Source of the DNA: Pseudomonadota bacterium
GTDB lineage: Bacteria; Desulfobacterota; Desulfovibrionia; Desulfovibrionales; Desulfovibrionaceae
DNA: 64,000 nucleotides
Assembly (NCBI GenBank): GCA_018816865.1
Contig: JAHIUW010000006.1
Span: forward strand, 1-64,000
Direction of reading: 5' to 3'
Part shown: positions 36,192 to 44,007 of the stretch, piece by piece
How positions within the stretch are numbered: position 1 is the first letter of the stretch
Layout: each line of letters opens with the position of its first letter
The notes under the pieces: model-generated
Told to the model about the DNA's origin: nothing
The model's input: the letters and a program-made list of their open reading frames with translations, nothing else
The model's database searches: none
Made by a program: the position numbers and the translations under genes

Positions 36192-37382
36192 ATGCCCAAC
36201 CGTCCCCTGGCCCTGCCCCTCGCGTCCCTGGCCCTCTGTCTGCTGCTTGCCGCGTGCAGCGCCAGCGACGCCGTGCGCACCGTACGCATCATCGCCACGG
36301 GCGACGCTGCCGGGGCGGGTGTCATGGCCGCTGAAAAGGCCACACGCTACGCCCTGAATCCCGAAGCCCTCAGCTGGGACCTGAAGAAATTCAAACAACA
36401 GCTGGACGCCTTCCGCAAGGCCATCGGCGGTGTCTGGGGCGAGAAGGAACGCCAGGAGCCCACGCCCAAGCGCTACGTCAAATACACCCGCAACTATCTT
36501 GCGCGCGCCAGCGTGGACTTCGACACCGGGCTGGTCACGGTGGAAACCCTGGACCCCAAGGACCCGCGGGGCAGCCTGAAAAACGCCATCGTGACCACGG
36601 TCCTGGCCCCGGCGGACCCGCGCTCCCTGGATCTCTATTCCGACAAGGAAATCAAGCTGGGCGACACCCCGTTCCTGCTGGGCGAGGTCAAGGACTTCGA
36701 CGGCCAGGACATCCGCTGGGCCTGGCGGGCCGAGAACTTCGCCAACGCGCTCCTGGCCCGTGGCGTGGCCACGCGCACCGTGGAAGGCCCGGGCGGCCCG
36801 ACCACGGCCCACGGGGTGCAGTTCCAGCTGATCAAGGACCATCTGCACGTACGCGCCAGCAAGTACGCCGGGTTGGTCAGCCAGCACGCCGCCAAGTTCA
36901 ACATCAGCCAGAACCTGATCTACGCGGTGATCAAGACCGAGAGCGACTTCAACCCCTTTGCCGTGTCCAGCGCCCCGGCCTTCGGATTGATGCAGATCGT
37001 GCCGCGCTCGGCCGGTGCCGAGGTCTCCAAATACCTGACCGGCAAGGCGGGCCAGCCCGACAAGCAGTTCCTGTTCAAGGCCGATAACAACATCCTCTAC
37101 GGCGCAGCCTACCTGCATCTGCTGGACACCCGGCACCTGAACAAGGTGACCGACCCCGTGTCGCGCGAGTACTGCACGATCGCGGCCTACAACGGCGGCT
37201 CAGGCGCGGTGCTGCGCAGTTTCCACAAGGACCGCGCCAAGGCCGTGGCGCAAATCAACACCCTGACGCCCAACCAGGTTTACGAGCACCTGCGCGCCCA
37301 CCTGCCTTATGAAGAAACACGGAATTATCTGGGCAAGGTGGTCAACAGCAAGAAGCTGTTCGTGGGCACGGCCAAGGGCTAG
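36192..37382 (+). CDS. membrane-bound lytic murein transglycosylase (MltC-like lipoprotein)
   Basis: A 396-residue peptidoglycan-cleaving lipoprotein. The signal peptide ends in the lipobox LLLAAC, so Cys20 would be lipidated and the protein anchored in the outer membrane. An MltC-type N-domain (about 40-210) is followed by an SLT domain. ISQNLIYAVIKTESDFNPFAVSS contains the catalytic Glu in the TESD motif, and GLMQIVPRSAGAEV and YLHLLDTRHL... AAYNGG are also SLT features. It acts in wall turnover and muropeptide recycling. It stands alone. Confidence 0.9.
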   Translation: MPNRPLALPLASLALCLLLAACSASDAVRTVRIIATGDAAGAGVMAAEKATRYALNPEALSWDLKKFKQQLDAFRKAIGGVWGEKERQEPTPKRYVKYTRNYLARASVDFDTGLVTVETLDPKDPRGSLKNAIVTTVLAPADPRSLDLYSDKEIKLGDTPFLLGEVKDFDGQDIRWAWRAENFANALLARGVATRTVEGPGGPTTAHGVQFQLIKDHLHVRASKYAGLVSQHAAKFNISQNLIYAVIKTESDFNPFAVSSAPAFGLMQIVPRSAGAEVSKYLTGKAGQPDKQFLFKADNNILYGAAYLHLLDTRHLNKVTDPVSREYCTIAAYNGGSGAVLRSFHKDRAKAVAQINTLTPNQVYEHLRAHLPYEETRNYLGKVVNSKKLFVGTAKG

Positions 37383-37397
37383 GATACGGACGCAGAA

Positions 37398-37425
37398 CTG
37401 CCCGGGCAGAGCACCACCCGGGCAG
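37398..37425 (+). terminator. hairpin after the transglycosylase gene
   Basis: CTGCCCGGG (37398-37406) and CCCGGGCAG (37417-37425) form a perfect 9-bp stem 15 bases after the stop. No T-run follows, so it may be a weak terminator shared with the convergent GDPD gene. Confidence 0.45.
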
Positions 37426-37523
37426 GATTCAGAAATAACCAAAAGAAGACAGCGCACCCCGGGCACAGAGTCCAGGCACGCGCGAGACTATCCAGGGCTA
37501 CAGCAGGAAGGTCCTGGCTCCCC

Positions 37524-38297
37524 CTAGGCGAGGGCTTCAGCGCACCGGGTCAGAAAAGCGTCCACATCATTGGCGAAGAAGCCGTCCGCGCCCATCTCCA
37601 GGATCTGAGCCATGGCCAGGGCCTCGTCGTCATACGACTCCGTCCAGCAGAAGACCCGCACCCCATCCTCATGCAACAGGTCCACTACATCGGGGATCAG
37701 CTCCGCCGCGCGGATATGGAAGGAGAAAGCGTCGATGGCCTGGACCAGGGCACGGAAATCGATGTTCTCCTCCTCGCCCGTGACCAGCAGACCCAGGCGC
37801 AGGTCCTCGTCCAACCCGCGCAGGCGGATCAAGATCATGTAGTCGAAGCTGGAGACCAACACCGAGTCCAGCAGACCGCGCTCGCGGATCAGATCCAGCA
37901 CTTGGCGCTCCACCGGCACTTCGGCGGGCACGTGCGCTGCCTCGGGCTTGATCTCGATATTCACGAGCATCTTCCCACCCACCATATCGAGCACCTCGGT
38001 GAGCAACGGCAGGCGCTGGCCAGCGAACTCGGGACCGAACCAGATCCCGGCGTCCAGGGTCCGCAGCTCGGCCAGGTCCAGGGCGCTGACCGACCCCGTT
38101 CCGCTGGTGGTGCGCTCCAAGGTCTCGTCGTGGATGACCACCAGCTGCCCGTCGCGGGTCAGGGTCACGTCCAGCTCGATGCCCTCGGCCCCGGCATCCA
38201 GGGCGGCCTGGAAAGCGGCCAACGTGTTCTCGGGGTACTTGGCGCTGAAACCACGGTGGGCCCAGCACAGGGGCTGGTCGAATTCAAATGTCGGCAT
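37524..38297 (-). CDS. glycerophosphodiester phosphodiesterase
   Basis: A 257-residue GDPD/UgpQ-type TIM-barrel enzyme that hydrolyses glycerophosphodiesters to sn-glycerol-3-phosphate and an alcohol. AHRGFSAKYPENTLAAF carries the first catalytic His. IELDVTLTRDGQLVVIHDETL carries the Glu and Asp metal ligands and the second His. There is no signal peptide, so it is cytoplasmic, like UgpQ. The start at 38297 has AGAGAA at suitable distance; 38303 is possible. A structured repeat (copy C) lies upstream. Confidence 0.92.
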   Translation of the reverse strand: MPTFEFDQPLCWAHRGFSAKYPENTLAAFQAALDAGAEGIELDVTLTRDGQLVVIHDETLERTTSGTGSVSALDLAELRTLDAGIWFGPEFAGQRLPLLTEVLDMVGGKMLVNIEIKPEAAHVPAEVPVERQVLDLIRERGLLDSVLVSSFDYMILIRLRGLDEDLRLGLLVTGEEENIDFRALVQAIDAFSFHIRAAELIPDVVDLLHEDGVRVFCWTESYDDEALAMAQILEMGADGFFANDVDAFLTRCAEALA

Positions 38298-38339
38298 ATG
38301 CATTTCTCTTGAAGGATGCGGATGCACCCCGGTTGAAGG

Positions 38340-38555
38340 CTATCTCACCAGATGGGCAGTCATTTCGGCACTCACGACACAGGGCGGCAAAGGGTTGAGG
38401 CTTTCAAAAACAGGCCTCGGTCTGCCCCCAAGGGCGATCAAAAACCACGCTGGCGCGACGCAAGGCTCGTCCAAGCTCGACGCGTATTTTGACATACGCG
38501 AGAGTTTGGACGGGCCGCAGCAACAAAGCCAGCGGGGGAATTTCATCGCCCAACT
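38340..38555. repeat. intergenic structured repeat, copy C (mqnC-GDPD gap)
   Basis: This gap contains the clearest hairpin of the family. The inner palindrome CGCGTAT-TTTGAC-ATACGCG (38481-38500) sits inside an outer pair GTCCAA (38469-38474) and TTGGAC (38506-38511). GGGCCGCAGCAACAAAGCCAG comes next in split form, matching the GCAAC/GCCGC block of the other copies. The outer arms differ from those of copy D but remain complementary, suggesting that the structure, not the sequence, is conserved. Confidence 0.65.
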
Positions 38556-38558
38556 CCA

Positions 38559-39590
38559 CTACTGCTCCAGCAGCGTGTAATCCATGGTACGGCGGCAGGG
38601 TGTGAAACCCGCAGACTCCACCAGACGGCGCAACTTGTTCTCGGGCAGGCGGAAGTGCACGCCCGCGGCGGCCACCACGTTTTCCTCAATCATGGTGGAG
38701 CCAAAGTCGTTGGCCCCCCAGAACAGCGCCAATTGCCCCACCAGAGGTCCCTGGGTGACCCACGAGGCCTGCACGTTGGGGATGTTGTCCAGGTACAGGC
38801 GCGACACGGCCAGGGTCTTCAGATAGGCGTCGCTGGAGGCCTCGGGCATGGGGTTGCGCGTGTTCTCGGGCTGGAAGGTCCAGGGAATGAAGGCCGTGAA
38901 CCCGCCTGTCTCGTCCTGCAGGGTGCGCAGCCTGTCCAGGTGCTCGATGCGCTCCTCCAGGGTCTCGCCCTGGCCGAACATCATGGTGGCCGTGGTTTTC
39001 AGGCCCTGGTGATGGGCCTCGCGCATCACGTCCAGCCAGGCGTCGGCGCTGCACTTGCGCGGCGAGACCTTCTGGCGCATGCGGTCGGTCAGGATCTCCG
39101 CCCCACCACCGGGGATGGAGTCCAACCCCGCTGCCACCAGCCTGCGGATGACCTCGGCCACGCCCAGGCCCGTCGCCTCGCCCAGGTAGGCGATTTCCGT
39201 AGGCGAAAAGCCATGCACGGCCACGGACGGGAACTCTTTCTTCAGGAAGGACAGCATGTCCTCGTAGAAATCCAGGCCCAGGTCCGGATGCATCCCACCC
39301 TGGAGCAGGATCTGGTAGCCTCCCAGCTCCACGGTCTCGCGCATCTTGTGCGCCAGTTCGTCCTTGCTGAGCACGTAGCCCTCGGGATCGCCAGGCGCAC
39401 GGAAGAACGCACAAAACTTGCACCCGGAGACGCAGACATTGGTGTAGTTGATATTGCGGTCCACGATGTAGGTCACCCGGCCATGCGGGTGCATCTCAAG
39501 ACGTCGTTCATGGGCCATACGACCCAGACTGAAAACGTTTTCCGATGCAAGAAGCCTGATCGCATCATCCTGGCTCAGGCGCTGGGGCAT
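38559..39590 (-). CDS. mqnC: cyclic dehypoxanthine futalosine synthase (radical SAM)
   Basis: MqnC catalyses the radical SAM cyclisation of dehypoxanthine futalosine in the futalosine route to menaquinone. The 343-residue protein has CVSGCKFCAFF, the CxxxCxxC cluster motif, near residue 55. IPGGGAEILTDRMRQKVSPRK and TATMMFGQGET, found in MqnC/MqnE/CofG-H relatives, follow. Length and motifs favour MqnC over MqnE, but the two are similar. The ATG at 39588-39590 has a very good CGGAGG site. It points to menaquinone as the quinone, fitting an anaerobic respirer. No other mqn genes are in the window. Confidence 0.85.
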   Translation of the reverse strand: MPQRLSQDDAIRLLASENVFSLGRMAHERRLEMHPHGRVTYIVDRNINYTNVCVSGCKFCAFFRAPGDPEGYVLSKDELAHKMRETVELGGYQILLQGGMHPDLGLDFYEDMLSFLKKEFPSVAVHGFSPTEIAYLGEATGLGVAEVIRRLVAAGLDSIPGGGAEILTDRMRQKVSPRKCSADAWLDVMREAHHQGLKTTATMMFGQGETLEERIEHLDRLRTLQDETGGFTAFIPWTFQPENTRNPMPEASSDAYLKTLAVSRLYLDNIPNVQASWVTQGPLVGQLALFWGANDFGSTMIEENVVAAAGVHFRLPENKLRRLVESAGFTPCRRTMDYTLLEQ

Positions 39591-39717
39591 AGTCCCTCCG
39601 GGTGTAGTTCTTGACGAGGCCATGAAATTCGCAGAGAACAAAAGGCCCGGCGGGGATCGCCCCATTCCGGTCCATCTCCGATCCTTTCACTATCCATATT
39701 CCGGCCTCGGAGTTTTC

Positions 39718-40128
39718 ATGCTGTTTGACGATGAGCTAAAGGCGCTGCTCGAAAAGGTCAAGACCATTGCCATTCTCGGAGCCAAAGATAGACCCGGTCA
39801 GGCCGTGAACACGGTGGGCCGGTATCTGCTTGACGCGGGATTCGATGTGATCCCTGTCCATCCCGTACGCACCGGAGTCTGGGGCCTGCCGACTTACAAG
39901 TCCCTGGCCGACGTGCCGCGCCCGGTGGACCTGGTGGACGTGTTCCGCGCCCCCCTGCACTGCCTGGATCACGCCCGGGAGACCGCGGCTCTGAACCCCA
40001 GCCCGCTGTGCTTCTGGATGCAGTCCGGCATCACCAGTCCCGAGGCCACGCAGTTTTTGCGGGCCGCAGGCATCGCCGTGGTCCAGGATGCCTGCGCCAT
40101 GGTTGAACACCGGAGGCTTCTGGGATGA
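39718..40128 (+). CDS. CoA-binding protein
   Basis: A 136-residue single-domain Rossmann-like protein of the CoA-binding (succinyl-CoA synthetase alpha-like) family. KTIAILGAKDRPGQAVNTVG is the nucleotide-binding loop and SLADVPRPVDLVDVFR the typical middle strand. LCFWMQSGI and the ending AVVQDACAMVEHRRL are shared with this small family. It overlaps the next gene by 4 bases (ATGA). Its true cellular role is not established. I start at 39718 with CGGAG upstream. Confidence 0.88.
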   Translation: MLFDDELKALLEKVKTIAILGAKDRPGQAVNTVGRYLLDAGFDVIPVHPVRTGVWGLPTYKSLADVPRPVDLVDVFRAPLHCLDHARETAALNPSPLCFWMQSGITSPEATQFLRAAGIAVVQDACAMVEHRRLLG

Positions 40129-40577
40129 GCGAGCAGGTAGCCTTTGAATGCCGGATGTGCGGGCAATGCTGCGAAGGTGCGGGCGGCATCGTCATGGCCC
40201 GCAAGGACCGCGCCCGTCTGGCCGAGCACCTGGGTCTGCCCGAGGAAGAAATGCTCAGCCAATACGCCGAACAGGTGGCCGGAAAAATCCGCCTCGTGAC
40301 CGGGGAGGACGATTTTTGCATCTTCTTCCGGGAGGGTAAAGGATGCAGTGTGCACCCCGCCCGCCCGGACATCTGCCGGGCCTGGCCGTTCTTCAGGGGA
40401 AATCTTGTGGACGAGGTCAGTTGGGAGATGGTCCAGACCGACTGCAAGGGCATCTGCCACGAGGCCGGCCACGCCGCATTCCGCCGGCAAGGGGTGGCCT
40501 ACGTGCTGGCCCTGGATGTGGACGAATCCGACCCCGAGGCCCCCACGGCCCTGCGCGTGGCGGATTTGTCAGGGTAG
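40125..40577 (+). CDS. YkgJ-family cysteine-cluster protein
   Basis: A 150-residue protein with the YkgJ/Zn- or Fe-S-type cysteine cluster. ECRMCGQCCEGAGG near residue 10 and CSVHPARPDICRAWPFF around residue 71 give the CxxCxxCC and CxxH/CxxxP features of the family. The metal and role are unknown. It starts in the stop of the CoA-binding gene and is followed by a J-domain gene after 41 bases, so the three may be one operon. Confidence 0.85.
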   Translation: MSEQVAFECRMCGQCCEGAGGIVMARKDRARLAEHLGLPEEEMLSQYAEQVAGKIRLVTGEDDFCIFFREGKGCSVHPARPDICRAWPFFRGNLVDEVSWEMVQTDCKGICHEAGHAAFRRQGVAYVLALDVDESDPEAPTALRVADLSG

Positions 40578-40618
40578 GCAACGAGGGACAGGTTTCAACG
40601 TTTTTTCTGGGGGGGGCA

Positions 40619-41431
40619 ATGGATATCAAACAATGCTACAAGGTGCTCGGAGTTCGTTCCGGAGCGGGCATGGAGGAGGTCAAATCCGCCTTCCGGGCCC
40701 GTGCCTTTGAACTGCACCCCGACCTGAACCCCAATAACCCCGATGCCCACGCCAAATTTCAGGAAGTCAACGAGGCCTACGTCCTGCTCAAGGAGGCCCT
40801 GGTCAACGAGCCCGCCCCCCGCCGGGCAAAGCAACGCCCCGCACCCAAGCCTGGCCCGCCCACAGCCGACAAGACCGAAGGTGCCCGCCGCTACGACCAG
40901 CAAGCCAAGACCGAGGCTCCCGGACGCCCGGGGGCTGCAAGCCCGAGACCGGGACCCAAACGCGAAGCGACCCCCGGAGCACGCTTCACCTACAAGAAGG
41001 AAGACGTTCTCAAGAACATCCTGAACGACCCCTTCGCCCGCAAGGTCTTCGAAGACATCTACAGCCAGATCCGTAAAGGCGGTGCCGCGGCCAGAAACGC
41101 CCCGCAGGTGGTCAAACGCCGCAGCCTGTCCATGCACTGGGGCAGCAAGGAACTGAAGCTGGACCTGTCCAGGGGGGTTCTCGGCGGCATCAAGCACTGG
41201 CTCTCCAGGCAGATGGACGATGAGCAGACAGTGACGTTGCAGGCCGGACAGCTGATGCCCGGCAACATCATCCGCCTGACCATCCGTAGGGCCTGGTCCG
41301 GCAACCCGGTGACCGTGGAGGTCCCCATCCCCACGGACTACGTAATCGGGCGGCCGCTCAGGCTCCGGGGCCTGGGCCGTAAGCTGGGGCCGCTGACGGG
41401 CGACCTGTATCTGCGGCTAATGGCAAAATAG
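40619..41431 (+). CDS. J-domain co-chaperone-like protein
   Basis: A 270-residue protein. Residues 1-60 are a J domain with the essential HPD in FELHPDLNPNNPDAHAKFQEVN, so it should stimulate a DnaK ATPase. A proline-, lysine- and alanine-rich linker (about 65-130) follows. The C-terminal part (about 180-270) has TLQAGQLMPGNIIRLTIRRA and LRGLGRKLGPLTGDLYL, resembling the last substrate-binding domain of DnaJ/CbpA. The zinc-finger and Gly/Phe regions are absent. The ATG at 40619 follows a G-rich run. Confidence 0.88.
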   Translation: MDIKQCYKVLGVRSGAGMEEVKSAFRARAFELHPDLNPNNPDAHAKFQEVNEAYVLLKEALVNEPAPRRAKQRPAPKPGPPTADKTEGARRYDQQAKTEAPGRPGAASPRPGPKREATPGARFTYKKEDVLKNILNDPFARKVFEDIYSQIRKGGAAARNAPQVVKRRSLSMHWGSKELKLDLSRGVLGGIKHWLSRQMDDEQTVTLQAGQLMPGNIIRLTIRRAWSGNPVTVEVPIPTDYVIGRPLRLRGLGRKLGPLTGDLYLRLMAK

Positions 41432-41614
41432 CCAAGATAGCAGGATGTTCGATACCTGAAACCAAATTTTTCCCAGGCGACAATCCCTGAACCGCTGCAG
41501 GACGCCACCTCCCGGCTTGCAATCCTCGCGCATCCATGCGAGGGAAGCGTGCGCGCGGGCGTCTCAACCCTGTCGCGCACCATCCACGAATACGACGAAA
41601 AGGAGCACAACCGC

Positions 41615-41914
41615 ATGGCCGAGACCATCGACGACATCACGATCAATTGGGAAGACGAGGAAGGCCGTCTCCTGGTGAAGGAACTCAAGAAGGAAGTGCT
41701 GACCAAGGGATCCTGGTCGACCATCATCTTCCTGTATCAGGAGATGGACAAGCGGACCAATGAGTACAAGCCCCCCAAGATTCGAGTGGGCCGCTACCAG
41801 AAACGTGGTGGACGCTACTCCCTGCAATCCAAGTTCAATATCTCCTCGGCCAAGCAGGCCAAGCAGCTGGTGGACGTGCTCGAAGTCTGGCTGCCGGACA
41901 TGGATCAGGTCTAA
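41615..41914 (+). CDS. conserved-looking small protein of unknown function
   Basis: A 99-residue, highly charged cytoplasmic protein. It starts MAETIDDITINWEDEEG. The middle has basic, strand-like KIRVGRYQKRGGRYSLQSKF and a final helix AKQAKQLVDVLEVWLP. No known domain is recognised; the strand-helix pattern resembles small nucleic-acid-binding folds, which is only a guess. AAGGAG lies 9 bases upstream of the ATG, and the codon use is like its neighbours, so I consider it a real gene. The 180 bases before it hold a small hairpin (CCTCGC/GCGAGG near 41523-41542). Confidence 0.65.
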   Translation: MAETIDDITINWEDEEGRLLVKELKKEVLTKGSWSTIIFLYQEMDKRTNEYKPPKIRVGRYQKRGGRYSLQSKFNISSAKQAKQLVDVLEVWLPDMDQV

Positions 41915-42037
41915 CTCGCAAGCTGCCAAGCCCTTTTCGCCGGGCCGCCTCGCCATCTGTGGTTGGGCGGCCGGCCGAAAGGCCCGGTCAAATGTCTGGC
42001 TGATTCCGTGCCCGGCAGGACGCCAAGCACTGTCTTG

Positions 42038-42238
42038 TCAGTAGTCTTCAGGGGGTGTGACAGGATCGGGATGCGGTTCATAGAACTCGCAGCACCCGCA
42101 GGCCTCGGTCAGGCACTGAACCTTGTGCTCCCCGTCGTCCCCGGGGGGGCGATACAGACACAGGCCTTCCACCTCACAGAGGATGACCTTGCCCTCGGGC
42201 GGGCACCAGTATTTGCAGCGGGCGCACAACTTTCGCAT
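42038..42238 (-). CDS. small cysteine-rich protein
   Basis: A 66-residue protein with nine cysteines in CARCKYWC, ILCEVEGLC and QCLTEACGCCEFY, suggesting a zinc- or Fe-S-binding knot. There is no signal peptide. A G-rich AGAGGGGGC site lies just upstream of the ATG. I recognise no family. It is in the same direction as the DUF457-like gene upstream. Confidence 0.6.
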   Translation of the reverse strand: MRKLCARCKYWCPPEGKVILCEVEGLCLYRPPGDDGEHKVQCLTEACGCCEFYEPHPDPVTPPEDY

Positions 42239-42335
42239 CTGCCCCCTCTATCTGCCACCCGAACGGGCGTCAAGGCCCCACCCTCCTCGTTCTTTTTTTC
42301 CCGTGTCATTCCGAGCCGCAAGGCCCGTCGCAGGA

Positions 42336-42788
42336 TCAAAGCAAGGCATCCAGCACCAGGTGCGACAGGTACCCTAGCACCGCCGCCCCATAGAACAGGG
42401 CCAGGGCCAGGGGGTGCACCCCCCAGAAAATGACCGGCAAAACCAGAATGGGCAGGGGCATCACGAACATGGCCCACCAGGAATGCGTCCAGCCCCGATG
42501 ATGCCCCAGGGCGGGCAGCATGGCTGCGAAACCGATGACCGCCGCCCACTTGAACTGCCCGCGGATGAGCAGCCCCAGGTCCACCGCCGCCAGGATGGCG
42601 TAGAACAGGCTCTGGCCCTTGGAGTCCGTATCCACGTCTGGAAACAAGGCCGCCAACACGGTAATGGCCGTGAGCACGATCCCCAGGAGGGGCCCCGGCT
42701 CCTGCTCGGGCAGCCAGAGGGCCACGGCGGCCCAGGCCACCCCGGCGAACAGCCCGCCGCCCATCAGATGCCCCCTGTATCCGGGCAC
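42336..42788 (-). CDS. small membrane-bound metal-dependent hydrolase (YdjM/DUF457-like)
   Basis: A 150-residue membrane protein, the short version of the family seen at 7.2 kb. GYRGHLMGGG has the early His, FPDVDTDSKGQ the Asp motif and LGHHRGWTHSWW the His cluster. Several hydrophobic helices separate them. I propose a GTG start at 42786-42788 because AAGGAG lies 6 bases upstream and this keeps the conserved RGHL; a GTG at 42839 has no ribosome site. Substrate unknown. Confidence 0.75.
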   Translation of the reverse strand: MPGYRGHLMGGGLFAGVAWAAVALWLPEQEPGPLLGIVLTAITVLAALFPDVDTDSKGQSLFYAILAAVDLGLLIRGQFKWAAVIGFAAMLPALGHHRGWTHSWWAMFVMPLPILVLPVIFWGVHPLALALFYGAAVLGYLSHLVLDALL

Positions 42789-43042
42789 GTCCCACTCCTT
42801 CTCCCGCCAACGGGACCCAATTGAAAAACCTTGCACCACACGTCTTGCGGCTGCCGGCAGCAGCTTGTTCCCTGGCCGAATGAAGGGGTCCTACCAGCGA
42901 CCGGAGTCGAGCGCAATGTCACTGTACAAGTGCCCCTGTGCGATTCCCCTTGGGTCCGGCACCGGCCTGTGATACACAGCGATGCCCCGCCCATGAAGCC
43001 CTCGGACGCGAAGCTCAACCCCAACGGACACCGGAGCCACTG

Positions 43043-43906
43043 TTGCAGGACACCACCAAGGCCGCACTTCTGCTGGCCGCCACAGCGCTCATCTGGAGTT
43101 CGGGCGGCCTGGCCATCAAACTCATCGAGCTGCACCCCATGGCCATCACCGGGCTGCGCAGCGCCCTTGCCGCAGCGACGCTGGCCGCACTGCTGCGCGA
43201 TCGTCTGAGCTTCAGCCTGTCGCGCGCGCAACTGGGCGCGGCCCTGGGCTATGCGGGCCTCTTGATCTCCAACGTGGCGGCCACAAAGTTGACCACCTCG
43301 GCCAACGCCATCCTCCTGGCCTACACGGCCCCGATCTATGTGGCCCTGCTCGCCCCCCTGTTCCTGGGGGAACGGACGCGGCGCTCCGACTGGCTGTTCA
43401 TCGCGCTGACCATGGGCGGCATGATCCTGTTTTTCATGGACAAGCTGTCAACAGCGGGCCTGTGGGGCAACATCATCGCCATCGGCACCGGCATGTCGTA
43501 TGCCGCCTTCACCCTATGTATGCGCGCCCAGAAATCGGCCTCGCCCGTGGAATCCGTGGTGCTCGGCCACGCCCTCACGGCCGTCCTGGGCCTGCCGTTT
43601 CTGCTCCAGGGGCTGCCCAGTGCCGAGGGTTGGTTCGGGCTACTCTATCTGGGGATCTTCCAGCAGGGGATGTCCCTGCTGCTCTATGTGTGGTGCATCA
43701 AACGCCTGGGAGCGCTCCCGGCCATCCTGATCCTGACCCTGGAACCGATCTTCAACCCCGTCCTGGTGGCCCTGGGTTACGGCGAACTGCCCGGCCCCTG
43801 GGCCATGGTGGGCGGCACGGTGGTCATCCTGGCCATCACCTTGCGCGGGATTCCAGGTGCGCTGCGCGCCAAGGCTGCGCGCCCTGCCCCTCTCCCCAGC
43901 GAATGA
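43043..43906 (+). CDS. EamA/DMT-family transporter (second copy)
   Basis: A protein of about 287 residues with ten hydrophobic segments in two EamA repeats. It begins LLLAATALIWSSGGLAIK, has LLAPLFLGERTRRSDWLF at the repeat joint and ends LTLEPIFNPVLVALGYGE. The start is uncertain: no ATG is well placed, and I suggest the TTG at 43043 with CGGAG 6 bases before it. The frame is open from 42938. It is not an obvious recent duplicate of the EamA gene at 8.3 kb. Export substrate unknown. Confidence 0.78.
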   Translation: MQDTTKAALLLAATALIWSSGGLAIKLIELHPMAITGLRSALAAATLAALLRDRLSFSLSRAQLGAALGYAGLLISNVAATKLTTSANAILLAYTAPIYVALLAPLFLGERTRRSDWLFIALTMGGMILFFMDKLSTAGLWGNIIAIGTGMSYAAFTLCMRAQKSASPVESVVLGHALTAVLGLPFLLQGLPSAEGWFGLLYLGIFQQGMSLLLYVWCIKRLGALPAILILTLEPIFNPVLVALGYGELPGPWAMVGGTVVILAITLRGIPGALRAKAARPAPLPSE

Positions 43907-43922
43907 AAAGCCCTCGGCAATG

Positions 43923-43960
43923 AAAAAGCTCCCGACATGGTGATCGCCATGTCGGGAGCT
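43923..43960 (-). terminator. strong terminator for the membrane GGDEF gene
   Basis: On the minus strand, a perfect 14-bp stem (43927-43940 with 43947-43960) is followed by five T (43923-43927) and lies about 48 bases after the GGDEF stop. It may also end the plus-strand EamA transcript, although there no T-run follows. Confidence 0.9.
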
Positions 43961-44007
43961 CAGGATCATCTCTTGCCAGCGCCACACAGTGGGCCGACCA
44001 CAATCAG

